In this document: positions 1 to 7,952 of the stretch, piece by piece | Layout: every line of letters starts with the position of its first letter | Numbering within the stretch: position 1 is the stretch's first letter | Assembly (NCBI GenBank): GCA_018819405.1 | Contig: JAHJQF010000001.1 | Coordinates: 1 to 34,096 of the forward strand | DNA: 34,096 nt | Source: Patescibacteria group bacterium | GTDB taxonomy: Bacteria; Patescibacteriota; Patescibacteriia; UBA1558; GWA2-36-10 | Reading direction: 5' to 3' | The notes under the pieces: generated by a model | Seen by the model: only the letters and a program-made list of their open reading frames with translations | What the model was told of the DNA's origin: nothing | Databases searched by the model: none | Translations under genes and position numbers: made by a program

Positions 1-656
1 ATCAAAAGAGAATCACAAACTTCACTCACACCAACTACTATCACAGCCGAACAAGTACTATTGCAATAAGTACCATTTGTTTCTATTACGCCATTACCAC
101 ATCCTTCGCTAAATGTATCACCATCATCACATACTTCAGTGGCCTGAGTCAAACCATCACCACAAGTAACACTATAAGCAGTCATATTGATAGCTGATAT
201 TACTTTGACATCTTCACCGCTATAGCTACTACAAGAGCCAAAAGAAATAGCTCCACTAGATTCTCTAGTCATATAATATCCGCTGTCGCTAGCATCAGTT
301 TTACTAGGATCAACTGGTATAGCCGGCAAATAGGTTCCCAGAAAAGAAGTGTCATCTACGACTAAACATCCATATGTATCACCATCACAGGTCAAGGTGG
401 CCGAAGAATCACAAAGTACTACTTTCATACCTACTGCCACAGTAGAACTAGCAAAATCAGACGGGGCAGCACCATTATCAGCTGTATAAATATCTACTGC
501 CTTACTGATAGTCGCCAGATCAGCCCAGCGTCTACCATCATTGGATTGGCCAAATCTTTTTGTCGGATTTAAAGAAACAAACACAGCTCCCATAACTACT
601 GTAATAATAGATACGACTATTATCGCTTCTATCAATGTAAATCCCCATTTCTTCAT
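1..656 (-). CDS. Type IV prepilin-like protein with Cys-rich tail (partial, 3' end off window)
   Basis: The reading frame is open from an ATG at 656 to the left edge (218 codons, no stop). The N-terminus is a class III prepilin signal: MKKWG then FTLIEAIIVVSIITVV, with the cleavage Gly at residue 5, Glu at +5 of the mature protein and a hydrophobic helix. It is followed by the LNPTKRF-type segment common in prepilins of candidate phyla. The visible C-terminal part (about residue 172 on) is Cys-rich with CGDG and CDDGD spacing, resembling DUF4215/Myxococcus Cys-rich repeats. The start lies 3 bp after the tgt stop, so it is probably the last visible gene of the ileS operon. Role inferred: a pseudopilin or surface pilin subunit processed by PilD. 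The prepilin call is firm; the function of the tail is unknown. Confidence 0.85.
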   Translation of the reverse strand, partial: MKKWGFTLIEAIIVVSIITVVMGAVFVSLNPTKRFGQSNDGRRWADLATISKAVDIYTADNGAAPSDFASSTVAVGMKVVLCDSSATLTCDGDTYGCLVVDDTSFLGTYLPAIPVDPSKTDASDSGYYMTRESSGAISFGSCSSYSGEDVKVISAINMTAYSVTCGDGLTQATEVCDDGDTFSEGCGNGVIETNGTYCNSTCSAVIVVGVSEVCDSLL

Positions 657-659
657 ATT

Positions 660-1829
660 TTAAAACATATCTTTTTTTATACTTACCCTTATATCTTCCA
701 TCAAATCAAGATAGAATTTTAAATTATTAATTGTTGCTAGACGAAGAGCCAGCGGCTCTTTAGTTTTAAATAAATGATGTAGATAGCTCTTTGAATAATT
801 TTTTAAATAGCTGCTAATTGCTTTGGTATCTTTGGCAAACTTGGCATTATTGATATTGATAGTTTCGTACCAGCTTGAGGAATTATCATTGCGAGCGGAG
901 CGCAGCAATCTAGAACTTTTAGATTGCTTCGTCACTTTGTTCCTCGCAATGACAGGCAAAGGGCCTTTTCTGATATACAATTTTCCGTGGCGCGCTTCAC
1001 GAGTTGGTATGACACAATCAAACATATCAATGCCACGCCTGACAGCTTCCACTATATTTTCCGGATAACCTACGCCCATCAAATATCTAGGTTTGTTTTC
1101 CGGCAACTGGTCAACTGTATAATCAAGCACCTTATACATAGTACTAGTTGGCTCACCGACTGCCAGACCACCGACAGCATAACCATCAAAATTCATAGCC
1201 ACTAGTTCTTGAGCTGAGCGCAGTCTGAGGTCTTTGAAATCTGCTCCTTGGACTATACCAAAGATAAGTTGTTTTTTTATTTGTTTGGATTTTTTGTCCA
1301 GACTTTTTTTGTAGTCAATAGCAATATTGGCCCAACGGCTAGTCCTTTCCAAAGCAAGTAATGCTTCTTTTCTAGAGCTGGGCAATCCGACACATTCATC
1401 TAGCACCATCATAATATCACTACCCAATGCTACTTGAATATCAATGACTTTTTTGGGATTTAAAATATATTTTTTACCATCTATATGAGATTGAAATTCG
1501 ATATTATCTCCTTTTATCTTTCTCAGTTTGGCCAAAGAAAATACCTGATAGCCTCCGCTGTCGGTCAAAATCGGTAAACTATTGTCCATAAACTTATGCA
1601 ATGATCCAATTTTTTTTATCACTTCCAAACCCGGACGAAGTAAATTATGATAAGTGTTGGATAGTATTATCTGAGCTCCCAGATTTTTTATTTCCTTTGC
1701 TTCCATTGATTTGACAGCCGCTTTGGTGGCAATCGGCATAAAAAAAGGAGTATTAATCTCCCCTCGGGAGGTCTTTAATACTCCTAATCTTGCTTTAGAT
1801 TTTTTAGATTTTTTTAATAGCTTAAACAT
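660..1829 (-). CDS. tgt: tRNA-guanine transglycosylase, with in-frame palindromic insertion and lost zinc cysteines
   Basis: Bacterial TGT swaps guanine-34 for a queuosine precursor in GUN-anticodon tRNAs. Seen: the TPFFMPIATKA start block, SNTYHNLLRPG, the DSGGYQVFSL motif with the proton-acceptor Asp, FGIVQGADF, the GGLAVGEP substrate loop and FDCVIPTREARHG with the nucleophile Asp. I choose the ATG at 1829 (389 aa): it begins just before the conserved KARLGVL block and avoids the upstream gene; a TTG at 1847 would overlap it by 11 bp. Two oddities: about 30 extra residues after the HGKLYIRKG block, encoded by a palindromic repeat at 886-952; and the zinc motif CxCxxC before NYSxxYLHHL is replaced by AxSxxL, only the His pair being kept. 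It may be structurally altered or weakly active. Family assignment is certain; activity is not. Confidence 0.95.
   Translation of the reverse strand: MFKLLKKSKKSKARLGVLKTSRGEINTPFFMPIATKAAVKSMEAKEIKNLGAQIILSNTYHNLLRPGLEVIKKIGSLHKFMDNSLPILTDSGGYQVFSLAKLRKIKGDNIEFQSHIDGKKYILNPKKVIDIQVALGSDIMMVLDECVGLPSSRKEALLALERTSRWANIAIDYKKSLDKKSKQIKKQLIFGIVQGADFKDLRLRSAQELVAMNFDGYAVGGLAVGEPTSTMYKVLDYTVDQLPENKPRYLMGVGYPENIVEAVRRGIDMFDCVIPTREARHGKLYIRKGPLPVIARNKVTKQSKSSRLLRSARNDNSSSWYETININNAKFAKDTKAISSYLKNYSKSYLHHLFKTKEPLALRLATINNLKFYLDLMEDIRVSIKKDMF
886..952. repeat. 67-bp palindromic element inserted inside tgt
   Basis: Perfect 10-bp outer arms (TCATTGCGAG at 886-895, CTCGCAATGA at 943-952) enclose 9-bp inner arms (AGCAATCTA at 904-912, TAGATTGCT at 920-928) around a 7-nt loop. 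It reads in frame through tgt and encodes a basic stretch containing VIARNKVTKQ and LLRSARND. This resembles dispersed palindromic elements that insert in frame in genes, such as the Rickettsia palindromic elements. No second copy was seen in this window. Confidence 0.8.
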
Positions 1830-1836
1830 TAATTTT

Positions 1837-3678
1837 TTATTGAACAATGCCTATGGCATCTGTCGTGTCAGCTATCACATCGGAAGTCTTCAACAATTTT
1901 GATCTAACCATTACCTCTTCTAGACCTTTGGCCTGTACAGTAGTCGGATTTAGCAATGTAGCGGCTTGACCCTGGCTCTCACTAATTGGGGTGATTTGTA
2001 TCAAAAATGAAGCGGTTAATGGCAATATATATTCATTAAAATTAGCTATATTCCAAGTAAGTGTTCTACCTTCTAGATCAAATTCTAAATCTCCAGCTTG
2101 GATATCTGTCTCACTGATAAAATTTACTTCCGGAGGCAAGGTGGTCTCAACAGTTACATCATCAAATTGACCGGTTGCTTCTGGCAAAGACCAAATAACA
2201 AGGTATTGAGTATCCTCTCCTACTTGAGGTGGCAAAACACCGGAGCCAACTCTTCGTCCTCCCAAATCCCAATATATTCCATTGTTGAATCGCAGACTCT
2301 CGCCAACAGTCAAAAGAAGCGGTGAGGTGACCTGCTCCCAATCGGATAAACCTTGAATATTTATTTTTACTATATTTTCTATTGTCCTATCTACTTGTGG
2401 TTCACCGGTGATCTTTACCTGCCAAGTAAAGGTCTTGGTTTCTCCAGTCGGCCATGAAGACAAGCTTTCGTCCTCATCTTTAGTCCAAATTATTTTACCT
2501 TCTTCATAATTGCCAACACTATCTAAAGTATCCCAACTCAAAAGAGGAGTATCAATCAGAGCCAAAATTTGGACATCTGAAATATCAGCTTCACTTTGAT
2601 TTGTTATTTCCAGTTGATACTTCAAAGTATCATCCCAATTGACAGCCTGCGTACCATATTTTCCATTTACCTGCAAACTAATATCAAACTTTGGATTGAC
2701 TACTGTGATTTGTTTTTCTACTCTGGATAAACGGCGAAAATTATTATCAGCCATATTACCAACTTCTATAACCAATAATTGATTTGTCAAACTATCTACA
2801 GGGAAATTGCCATCCAAATACATTATTTTTTCTTCTCCTGGCTCCAGGCTAAATACATAATATTTATTTTCTTGCACAAAATCACTATTGACTGCTTCTG
2901 CTGCTGGATTATCTTCTTTCTCCTCTTCAGTCTGCTCTAGCACTACCGGAGCCCAATCATCTGGGAAAAGTACATCAGTATAAAGATTTTCTATTTTTTC
3001 ATCAGTTAGATTTTTAAATAAAAGCCTAAACTGTACAGGATCAGCTACCAATATCTTGTCTGGACCTTCTATAGCCATCTCTATTTTATTTTCTTTTATA
3101 GTGGTATCTATCACTTCCCTTTCTTTGAAATCAGAATGGAAATTTTCTGGCTGATATCCCAGAGTAAATGAAGCTGACAATACCTCATCTTTTTGTCCGA
3201 CAAGTTGTCCTTTTATTTGTACTTCTTTGGTCTGACCAGGCTGCAAGTCATCCAAAAACCAAGTAGTAGCATTGAGATCATGAGGCTCTACACTCGCCTC
3301 ATCAAAATAAAATCCTGACGGCCAACGGACGTTAAGTTCCATTTTCTGTAAAGGCACCACATCTATATTTTTATATTTGACTATATAGACAGCCTGATCA
3401 CCAGAAACTATCTCTTTGGGACCTTCTACTGAAAACTGTGCACTTCTTTCCGGCTCAGGGTTGCTTTGCTTGTTCCAATACCAAAATCCAGCCAAAGTGG
3501 CCAAAAATATCAAAAACAAAAACCATAGACAACCACCTTTACTCTTGGGAGCTTTATTAAAGCTCTGATACTCCTTGGGCACAGATCTTTTTCTGTTCAA
3601 AGATGGCGCTTCATATGATTTTTTCCTGATAGGCGCTCTTTTGGCGGCATCAAGATTGCGTTTGCTTATTTTAGCCAT
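1837..3678 (-). CDS. Membrane-anchored extracellular protein with repeated Ig/DUF11-like domains
   Basis: 613 aa. The first 48 residues are very basic, followed by one transmembrane helix at about 50-68 (CLWFLFLIFLATLAGFWYW), giving a type II topology with about 540 residues outside. The exterior is several beta-sandwich repeats of DUF11/CARDB style: phrases of the type VEGPKEIVSGDQAVYIVKYKN, EGPDKILVADPVQFRLLFKN and TLKYQLEITNQSEADISDVQ each start a repeat of about 110-140 residues. No catalytic motif is visible. The start overlaps the recO stop by 8 bp (3671-3678), so translational coupling is likely. Role inferred as structural or adhesive cell-surface protein; no specific function recognised. 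Confidence 0.85.
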   Translation of the reverse strand: MAKISKRNLDAAKRAPIRKKSYEAPSLNRKRSVPKEYQSFNKAPKSKGGCLWFLFLIFLATLAGFWYWNKQSNPEPERSAQFSVEGPKEIVSGDQAVYIVKYKNIDVVPLQKMELNVRWPSGFYFDEASVEPHDLNATTWFLDDLQPGQTKEVQIKGQLVGQKDEVLSASFTLGYQPENFHSDFKEREVIDTTIKENKIEMAIEGPDKILVADPVQFRLLFKNLTDEKIENLYTDVLFPDDWAPVVLEQTEEEKEDNPAAEAVNSDFVQENKYYVFSLEPGEEKIMYLDGNFPVDSLTNQLLVIEVGNMADNNFRRLSRVEKQITVVNPKFDISLQVNGKYGTQAVNWDDTLKYQLEITNQSEADISDVQILALIDTPLLSWDTLDSVGNYEEGKIIWTKDEDESLSSWPTGETKTFTWQVKITGEPQVDRTIENIVKINIQGLSDWEQVTSPLLLTVGESLRFNNGIYWDLGGRRVGSGVLPPQVGEDTQYLVIWSLPEATGQFDDVTVETTLPPEVNFISETDIQAGDLEFDLEGRTLTWNIANFNEYILPLTASFLIQITPISESQGQAATLLNPTTVQAKGLEEVMVRSKLLKTSDVIADTTDAIGIVQ

Positions 3679-4369
3679 AAGTAAATAATTTTAATGAATT
3701 AGAAGGTCTTTCAAATATTGATTGATAATAAATTTGTGATACTTTGAGCCATTCACGACTAAGCTGATTATCAATAGATAGATTGATGAGCTCAGCCCAA
3801 TCAGCCCCGATAATATACTGCAAAAAATCAAACAACTGACTACTAATCTCTATATTGGTTTTTTGCTCGTGCTCCATATACATTATACCTTGACTATCAG
3901 CTGTCTGGCCAGCCTCAAATCTAGGCTGCCATCCGGCCAAAGCCAAATATTTCCACAAAAAAGCTCGCACCAAAATCATCTTTTTTTCCATCACAATAGC
4001 CGGATGATCCAGTATGGTAAAAATATGCTCCAGCAAAGAAAATTCCCTAAATTTTTGCCCAGTATTTCTATCAGACAAAAACAACTCTACTACTGATGAC
4101 GCCAAAGACATATTTCTGAGATTGTTTCTAAGGTTTGGATAATGGACCAAGATACTAGCACCGGCCATATGATCTAGCTTGCCACGACCAATCATCACTC
4201 TGACTTTGGCAAAGGGTAAAAGATGCCCGGACAATTTGCTACTTGATTTGGCAGCTGACTTCAAAACTGCACTAATAATGCCTTCCTGGGGGGTAAACAA
4301 ATCATAGACACGGTCAGCTTCGCGCCAAGGACGGACTCTGAGTACAAAAGCATCGGTCTTAAAAGACAT
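3671..4369 (-). CDS. recO: DNA repair protein RecO
   Basis: RecO anneals ssDNA and, with RecR, loads RecA in the RecF pathway. The 232-aa length is normal. The N-terminal OB-fold reads MSFKTDAFVLRVRPWREADR, followed by the LFTPQEGIISAVLKSAAKSSSKLSGHLLPF block typical of RecO; the rest is helical. The four-Cys zinc finger of Gram-positive-type RecO is absent: in the GWQPRFEAG region no CxxC is seen, as in E. coli RecO. The gene lies 3 bp after ileS and overlaps the next start, so it is mid-operon without its own promoter. Confidence 0.88.
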   Translation of the reverse strand: MSFKTDAFVLRVRPWREADRVYDLFTPQEGIISAVLKSAAKSSSKLSGHLLPFAKVRVMIGRGKLDHMAGASILVHYPNLRNNLRNMSLASSVVELFLSDRNTGQKFREFSLLEHIFTILDHPAIVMEKKMILVRAFLWKYLALAGWQPRFEAGQTADSQGIMYMEHEQKTNIEISSQLFDFLQYIIGADWAELINLSIDNQLSREWLKVSQIYYQSIFERPSNSLKLFTYG

Positions 4370-4372
4370 GAC

Positions 4373-7336
4373 TTACAATTTTAATCCTAAAATAATTTCC
4401 TCGCCGTTTATATTACATTCACTAAAATGTTTGGGTTTTTCAGACACTTCTATCAGATCACCGGCCGAAGTATTTTTTATCAACTCTTCTTTGTATTTTA
4501 AAATAAGCTCTTTCAAATATTTTGAATCTGTCTGGTATGTTTCTACCGGACTGTCGCTTGGCTTGAGACCAGATTCTTTTCTCAAAGCATTGATAAATCT
4601 TATGAGCTCTCTGACTACACCACGATCTTTTAGTTCATCATTTAGATTGGTATCTAGTGAAACACTAAAATTATTAATAGCCACTGTTTGCCAACCATCT
4701 TTGGCTGATACTTTATCAACTATAGATATTTTTTCTACATTAAGCTCATCAGACAATATCTCTAGATATTTTGTTTGACCATCCAAATTTGGTTGTCTTT
4801 CAATAGCTAATTCTGCCAATGGCTGCCTGACTTTGAGTCCTGCTTTGGCACGCAGAGCATGGACATTCTCAGCAATCAATTTGACAGTGTCCATATATTG
4901 CAAAACCTTTTCGTCAAATGTGGCACTATCAAAATTACTCCAGTCTTCCAAATGCACCGACTCTTTTTGCGTCTCAAAACTTTTATAAATAATTTCCGCT
5001 GTCATCGGGGCAAAAGGAGCAATTATTTTTGACAATTCAAACAATACAAAACCCAGTGTCTCAATACCCTGACTATCGCCGTCCTTAAATCTTGACCTTG
5101 ATCGTCTGACATACCAAGTTGACAAATCATCTACAAAATCAAATATTGGACGAGTGGCTTTGACTAGATTGTACTCTTCCATGGATTTTGACACTTCCTT
5201 GTGTAATAGAAACAATTTGTAAATTATCCATTTGTCCAGGTCACTAGTAGGATTATTTGGCAAGCTAGCTTTTACTTTTTTATTTTCAGAAAATAAATTA
5301 TAAAAATTTAAAACATTTTGCAAAATGACCACAAATCTTCTATAGGTAGTTTGTAAATCTTTTTCTACAAAAGAAAAATTCTCAGCCAACATGACAGGCG
5401 ATGACAAAAGATACATTCTCAAAGCGTCAGCGCCGTACTTTTCCATTACTGCATCTGGCTCCGGATAATTCTTGAGTTTTTTACTCATCTTCTTGCCGTC
5501 TTCAGCCAAGGCAATACCATTTACAATACAATTTTGAAAGGCATGACTAGATTTTATTCCGCCTGATATGACATGCAAATAATAAAACCAAGCTCTGGTC
5601 TGATCAGATCCCTCAGCAATAAACTTGGCTGGAAATATTTGGTCAAAGTTTTCTTTGTTTTCAAAAGGATAATGAAACTGAGCATAAGGCATAGAGCCTG
5701 ACTCAAACCAACAATCCAAGACATCAGGAATACGACGCATTGTGCCGTCACATCCACTTTGCGAACAGGTAAAAGTCACTTTGTCCACCACATGTTTGTG
5801 AAGGTCTTCTACTTTTATGCCACTGGCATCTTTTAATTCCTCAATAGAGCCAAATACTTTTTGAGTCTGACATTTGTCGCAGACCCACAGCGGTATGACT
5901 GAGCCCCAAAATCTCTGACGAGAAATAGACCAATCGCGAGCTCCTTCCAGCCATTTGCCAAAACGACCAGCCTTGATATGCTCGGGAATCCAATTTATAT
6001 TTTTGGCATCTTCAATTAATTTGTCTTTTATCTTTAATACATTTACAAACCAAGATGAAGTAGCGTAGTTGAGTAGTGGTGTATCACAACGCCAACAATG
6101 CGGATAGCTATGTTCATACTGCTCCTTGGAAAAAAGCAGATTACGCTTGGCCAAATTTTTTAGTATTTCTACATCAGTTGCCTGGACATTATCTTTTGGT
6201 TTGACATTTAAGCCGGCAAAATCTATAGCCTCTTTATTGATATGTCCGTCCATGGCCACGTGTTGAATAAAAGGCAAGTTTTTTTCACGACCTAGATTCA
6301 TATCATCTTCACCAAAAGCTGGTGCCATATGCACAATTCCTGTTCCTTCTTCAGTTGTCACAAAATCTGCCGTATATATTTGCCAGCCATTGTCTCTATT
6401 GGCTAAATTTTTATCATTATAGTAATAATCAAATAAAGGCTTGTATTTTTTGCCAACTAAATCTTGGCCTTTAAAAGTTTCCAGTATTTCATGTGCTCTA
6501 TTATCTACAATCTTATCTAATAACTCTTTAGCCACAATAAAAGTCTCAAATTTAGGTACGCTAACATTTTCTAATGTACCAATTTTTATACTCGACTTTT
6601 CACTTCCCGTATCTATCTTAACTTTTACATAATCAATATCAGCGCCCACAGCTAGTGCTACATTGCCAATCAAGGTCCAAGGCGTAGTTGTCCAAGCTAA
6701 TACAAATGTGCCCGGCTCTTCTACCAGCTCAAACTTGGCAGTCAGTGACAAATCTTTGACATCTTTGTAGCCTTCGGTCACTTCGGACTGAGAAAGTGTA
6801 GTCTCACATCTTGGACAAATATGCATAGAGCGGTAATCCTCATAGATCAGGCCCTTGTCCCAAAGAGTCTTGAAAACCCACCAAATACTTTCCATATATT
6901 CCAGGTCCATGGTCTTATAGTCATTTTCCATATCCACCCAGCGACCCAGGCGTCTGATAGTCCCTTTCCAAATATCAGCATATTCCATCACCCGACTACG
7001 GCAATTTTCATTGAATTTATCAATGCCATATTTTTCTATATCTTTTTTGGTGGCAAAACCAAGCTCTTTTTCAACAATATTTTCAATTGGCAAGCCATGG
7101 ACATCCCAACCCCATTTTCTAGCCACCCTAAAACCATGCATTGTCCAAAAACGAGGCACCACATCCTTCATTATAGAAGCGACCAAATGTCCGTAGTGAG
7201 GAGTACCTGTTGCAAAAGGCGGGCCATCATAAAAAAGATAGTCACCCTGAGGCGCGTCTTTGTCTATTGATTTTTGAAAAATTTGATTTTTATCCCAAAA
7301 ATCCAGTATTTCTTTTTCTTTGTCTTTAAAATCCAT
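4373..7336 (-). CDS. ileS: Isoleucyl-tRNA synthetase
   Basis: Class Ia synthetase that charges tRNA-Ile, 987 aa, normal length for the family. Seen: the HIGH-type motif HYGH at residues 47-50 in GTPHYGHL; the CP1 editing domain with TTPWTLIGNVALAV and GTGIVHMAPAFGEDD; the WFVNV, SISRQRFWG and DVLDCWFESGSMPYAQ blocks; and KMSKK in the KMSKS position at about residue 620 (GKKMSKKLKNYPEP). Zinc-type pairs are CPRC near 170 and CDKC plus a second pair near 500. The KKLKNYP form and overall layout suggest the eukaryote-like type 2 IleRS, a form often linked to mupirocin tolerance; that link is knowledge of the family, not shown here. The ATG at 7336 follows a good promoter at 7354-7382. Confidence 0.97.
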   Translation of the reverse strand: MDFKDKEKEILDFWDKNQIFQKSIDKDAPQGDYLFYDGPPFATGTPHYGHLVASIMKDVVPRFWTMHGFRVARKWGWDVHGLPIENIVEKELGFATKKDIEKYGIDKFNENCRSRVMEYADIWKGTIRRLGRWVDMENDYKTMDLEYMESIWWVFKTLWDKGLIYEDYRSMHICPRCETTLSQSEVTEGYKDVKDLSLTAKFELVEEPGTFVLAWTTTPWTLIGNVALAVGADIDYVKVKIDTGSEKSSIKIGTLENVSVPKFETFIVAKELLDKIVDNRAHEILETFKGQDLVGKKYKPLFDYYYNDKNLANRDNGWQIYTADFVTTEEGTGIVHMAPAFGEDDMNLGREKNLPFIQHVAMDGHINKEAIDFAGLNVKPKDNVQATDVEILKNLAKRNLLFSKEQYEHSYPHCWRCDTPLLNYATSSWFVNVLKIKDKLIEDAKNINWIPEHIKAGRFGKWLEGARDWSISRQRFWGSVIPLWVCDKCQTQKVFGSIEELKDASGIKVEDLHKHVVDKVTFTCSQSGCDGTMRRIPDVLDCWFESGSMPYAQFHYPFENKENFDQIFPAKFIAEGSDQTRAWFYYLHVISGGIKSSHAFQNCIVNGIALAEDGKKMSKKLKNYPEPDAVMEKYGADALRMYLLSSPVMLAENFSFVEKDLQTTYRRFVVILQNVLNFYNLFSENKKVKASLPNNPTSDLDKWIIYKLFLLHKEVSKSMEEYNLVKATRPIFDFVDDLSTWYVRRSRSRFKDGDSQGIETLGFVLFELSKIIAPFAPMTAEIIYKSFETQKESVHLEDWSNFDSATFDEKVLQYMDTVKLIAENVHALRAKAGLKVRQPLAELAIERQPNLDGQTKYLEILSDELNVEKISIVDKVSAKDGWQTVAINNFSVSLDTNLNDELKDRGVVRELIRFINALRKESGLKPSDSPVETYQTDSKYLKELILKYKEELIKNTSAGDLIEVSEKPKHFSECNINGEEIILGLKL

Positions 7337-7353
7337 AAGTATAATGTTTGCTT

Positions 7354-7382
7354 ATTCTAACCCAAAATAGCCTATTTGACAA
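7354..7382 (-). promoter_or_regulatory. Promoter for the ileS operon
   Basis: On the minus strand TTGTCA (7377-7382), 17-bp spacer, TAGAAT (7354-7359). Expected transcription start near 7347, leaving a leader of about 10 nt with no Shine-Dalgarno sequence. Confidence 0.6.
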
Positions 7383-7388
7383 TAATAG

Positions 7389-7511
7389 CTAGAAAAACAA
7401 AGAATAAATCTTTTGCCAAAAAGTCTTGGCTTTTTTGCGACCGCCTTTGGCCTGATATACTTTGGCCTTGCTAGTCGGCAGGCAGAAAATTTTGTCTAGT
7501 TTTTGTTTCAT
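7389..7511 (-). CDS. Possible small basic protein, 40 aa
   Basis: ATG at 7511 to TAG at 7389. The product starts MKQKLDKIFCLPTSKAKVYQ and ends FWQKIYSLFF; it is Lys-rich (about 10 of 40) with an aromatic C-terminus. It fills most of the merR-ileS gap on the same strand and its codon use looks like the surrounding genes. There is no Shine-Dalgarno sequence, but nearly all native genes here lack one. No homologue recognised; it could be a chance ORF. Confidence 0.35.
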   Translation of the reverse strand: MKQKLDKIFCLPTSKAKVYQAKGGRKKAKTFWQKIYSLFF

Positions 7512-7534
7512 AATAATATTTTTTTGTTATAAAT

Positions 7535-7567
7535 CTCCTGGCCCCCAAGCATGAACAGGGCCAAGAG
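7535..7567. other. Stable hairpin just downstream of merR
   Basis: Arms CTCCTGGCCC (7535-7544) and GGGCCAAGAG (7558-7567) form a 10-bp stem with one G-U pair and a 13-nt loop. It starts 3 bp after the merR stop. No T-run follows directly on the minus strand, so it is either a weak terminator or an mRNA end-stabilising structure. Confidence 0.45.
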
Positions 7568-7569
7568 GC

Positions 7570-7809
7570 TTATAGCAATTTTTTTATTTCTTCAATTGTA
7601 TATCTTTTTTTATTTTGTAAATCATCAATTTTATTGAGCACCCTCATTGCTTTTTCAGGATTATAAAGACGGTAGCCACCTTGACTTCTAGCGTCGGCCT
7701 TGAGTAATCCCTCTCTGGTATAAAAATTTATAGTAGATGGCAAAACAGAGAACATTTTGGCTAGCTCCCCGATTTTGATAAGTCCTGTATCTCTAATCCT
7801 CTTCGGCAT
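7570..7809 (-). CDS. Minimal MerR-type DNA-binding protein
   Basis: 79 aa. A winged helix-turn-helix of the MerR type fills nearly all of it: LIKIGELAKMFSVLPSTINFYTREGLL, then GGYRLYNPEKAMRVLNKI and a short YTIEEIKKLL helix. It lacks the long dimerisation coiled coil and the effector-binding domain of full MerR proteins. Such stand-alone MerR heads occur in small-genome candidate phyla. It has its own strong promoter (7823-7851) with a very short leader, and a hairpin follows the stop. The target is unknown; the neighbours ileS and the secreted protein give no clear hint. Confidence 0.8.
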   Translation of the reverse strand: MPKRIRDTGLIKIGELAKMFSVLPSTINFYTREGLLKADARSQGGYRLYNPEKAMRVLNKIDDLQNKKRYTIEEIKKLL

Positions 7810-7822
7810 AAATAGTGTCTTT

Positions 7823-7851
7823 ATTATAAACCATAAAGTAAAAAGTGTAAA
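7823..7851 (-). promoter_or_regulatory. Promoter of the merR-like gene
   Basis: TTTACA (7846-7851), 17-bp spacer, TATAAT (7823-7828) on the minus strand. The -10 box ends 13 nt before the ATG, so the leader is about 6-7 nt. Confidence 0.7.
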
Positions 7852-7890
7852 GTAACTATTGGCACTTTATAGTTGTATATAAATAAAATA

Positions 7891-7925
7891 AGCCCCGCTT
7901 CTGTACACATACAGTAAGTGGGGCT
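7891..7925 (-). terminator. Terminator of the 1114-aa secreted protein gene
   Basis: AGCCCCGCTT (7891-7900) pairs with AAGTGGGGCT (7916-7925) with one G-U; an inner CTGTA/TACAG stem extends it around a CACA loop. On the minus strand it is followed by a T-rich run (TATTTTATTTATAT). It lies about 30 bp after the gene's stop. Confidence 0.75.
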
Positions 7926-7952
7926 CTATTAGGGTTTCAAAACAACAAACGG

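Noticed and set aside
823-1205. Plus-strand ORFs opposite tgt
   Set aside because: They are shadows of tgt and of the palindromic element; no start signals and no recognisable protein.
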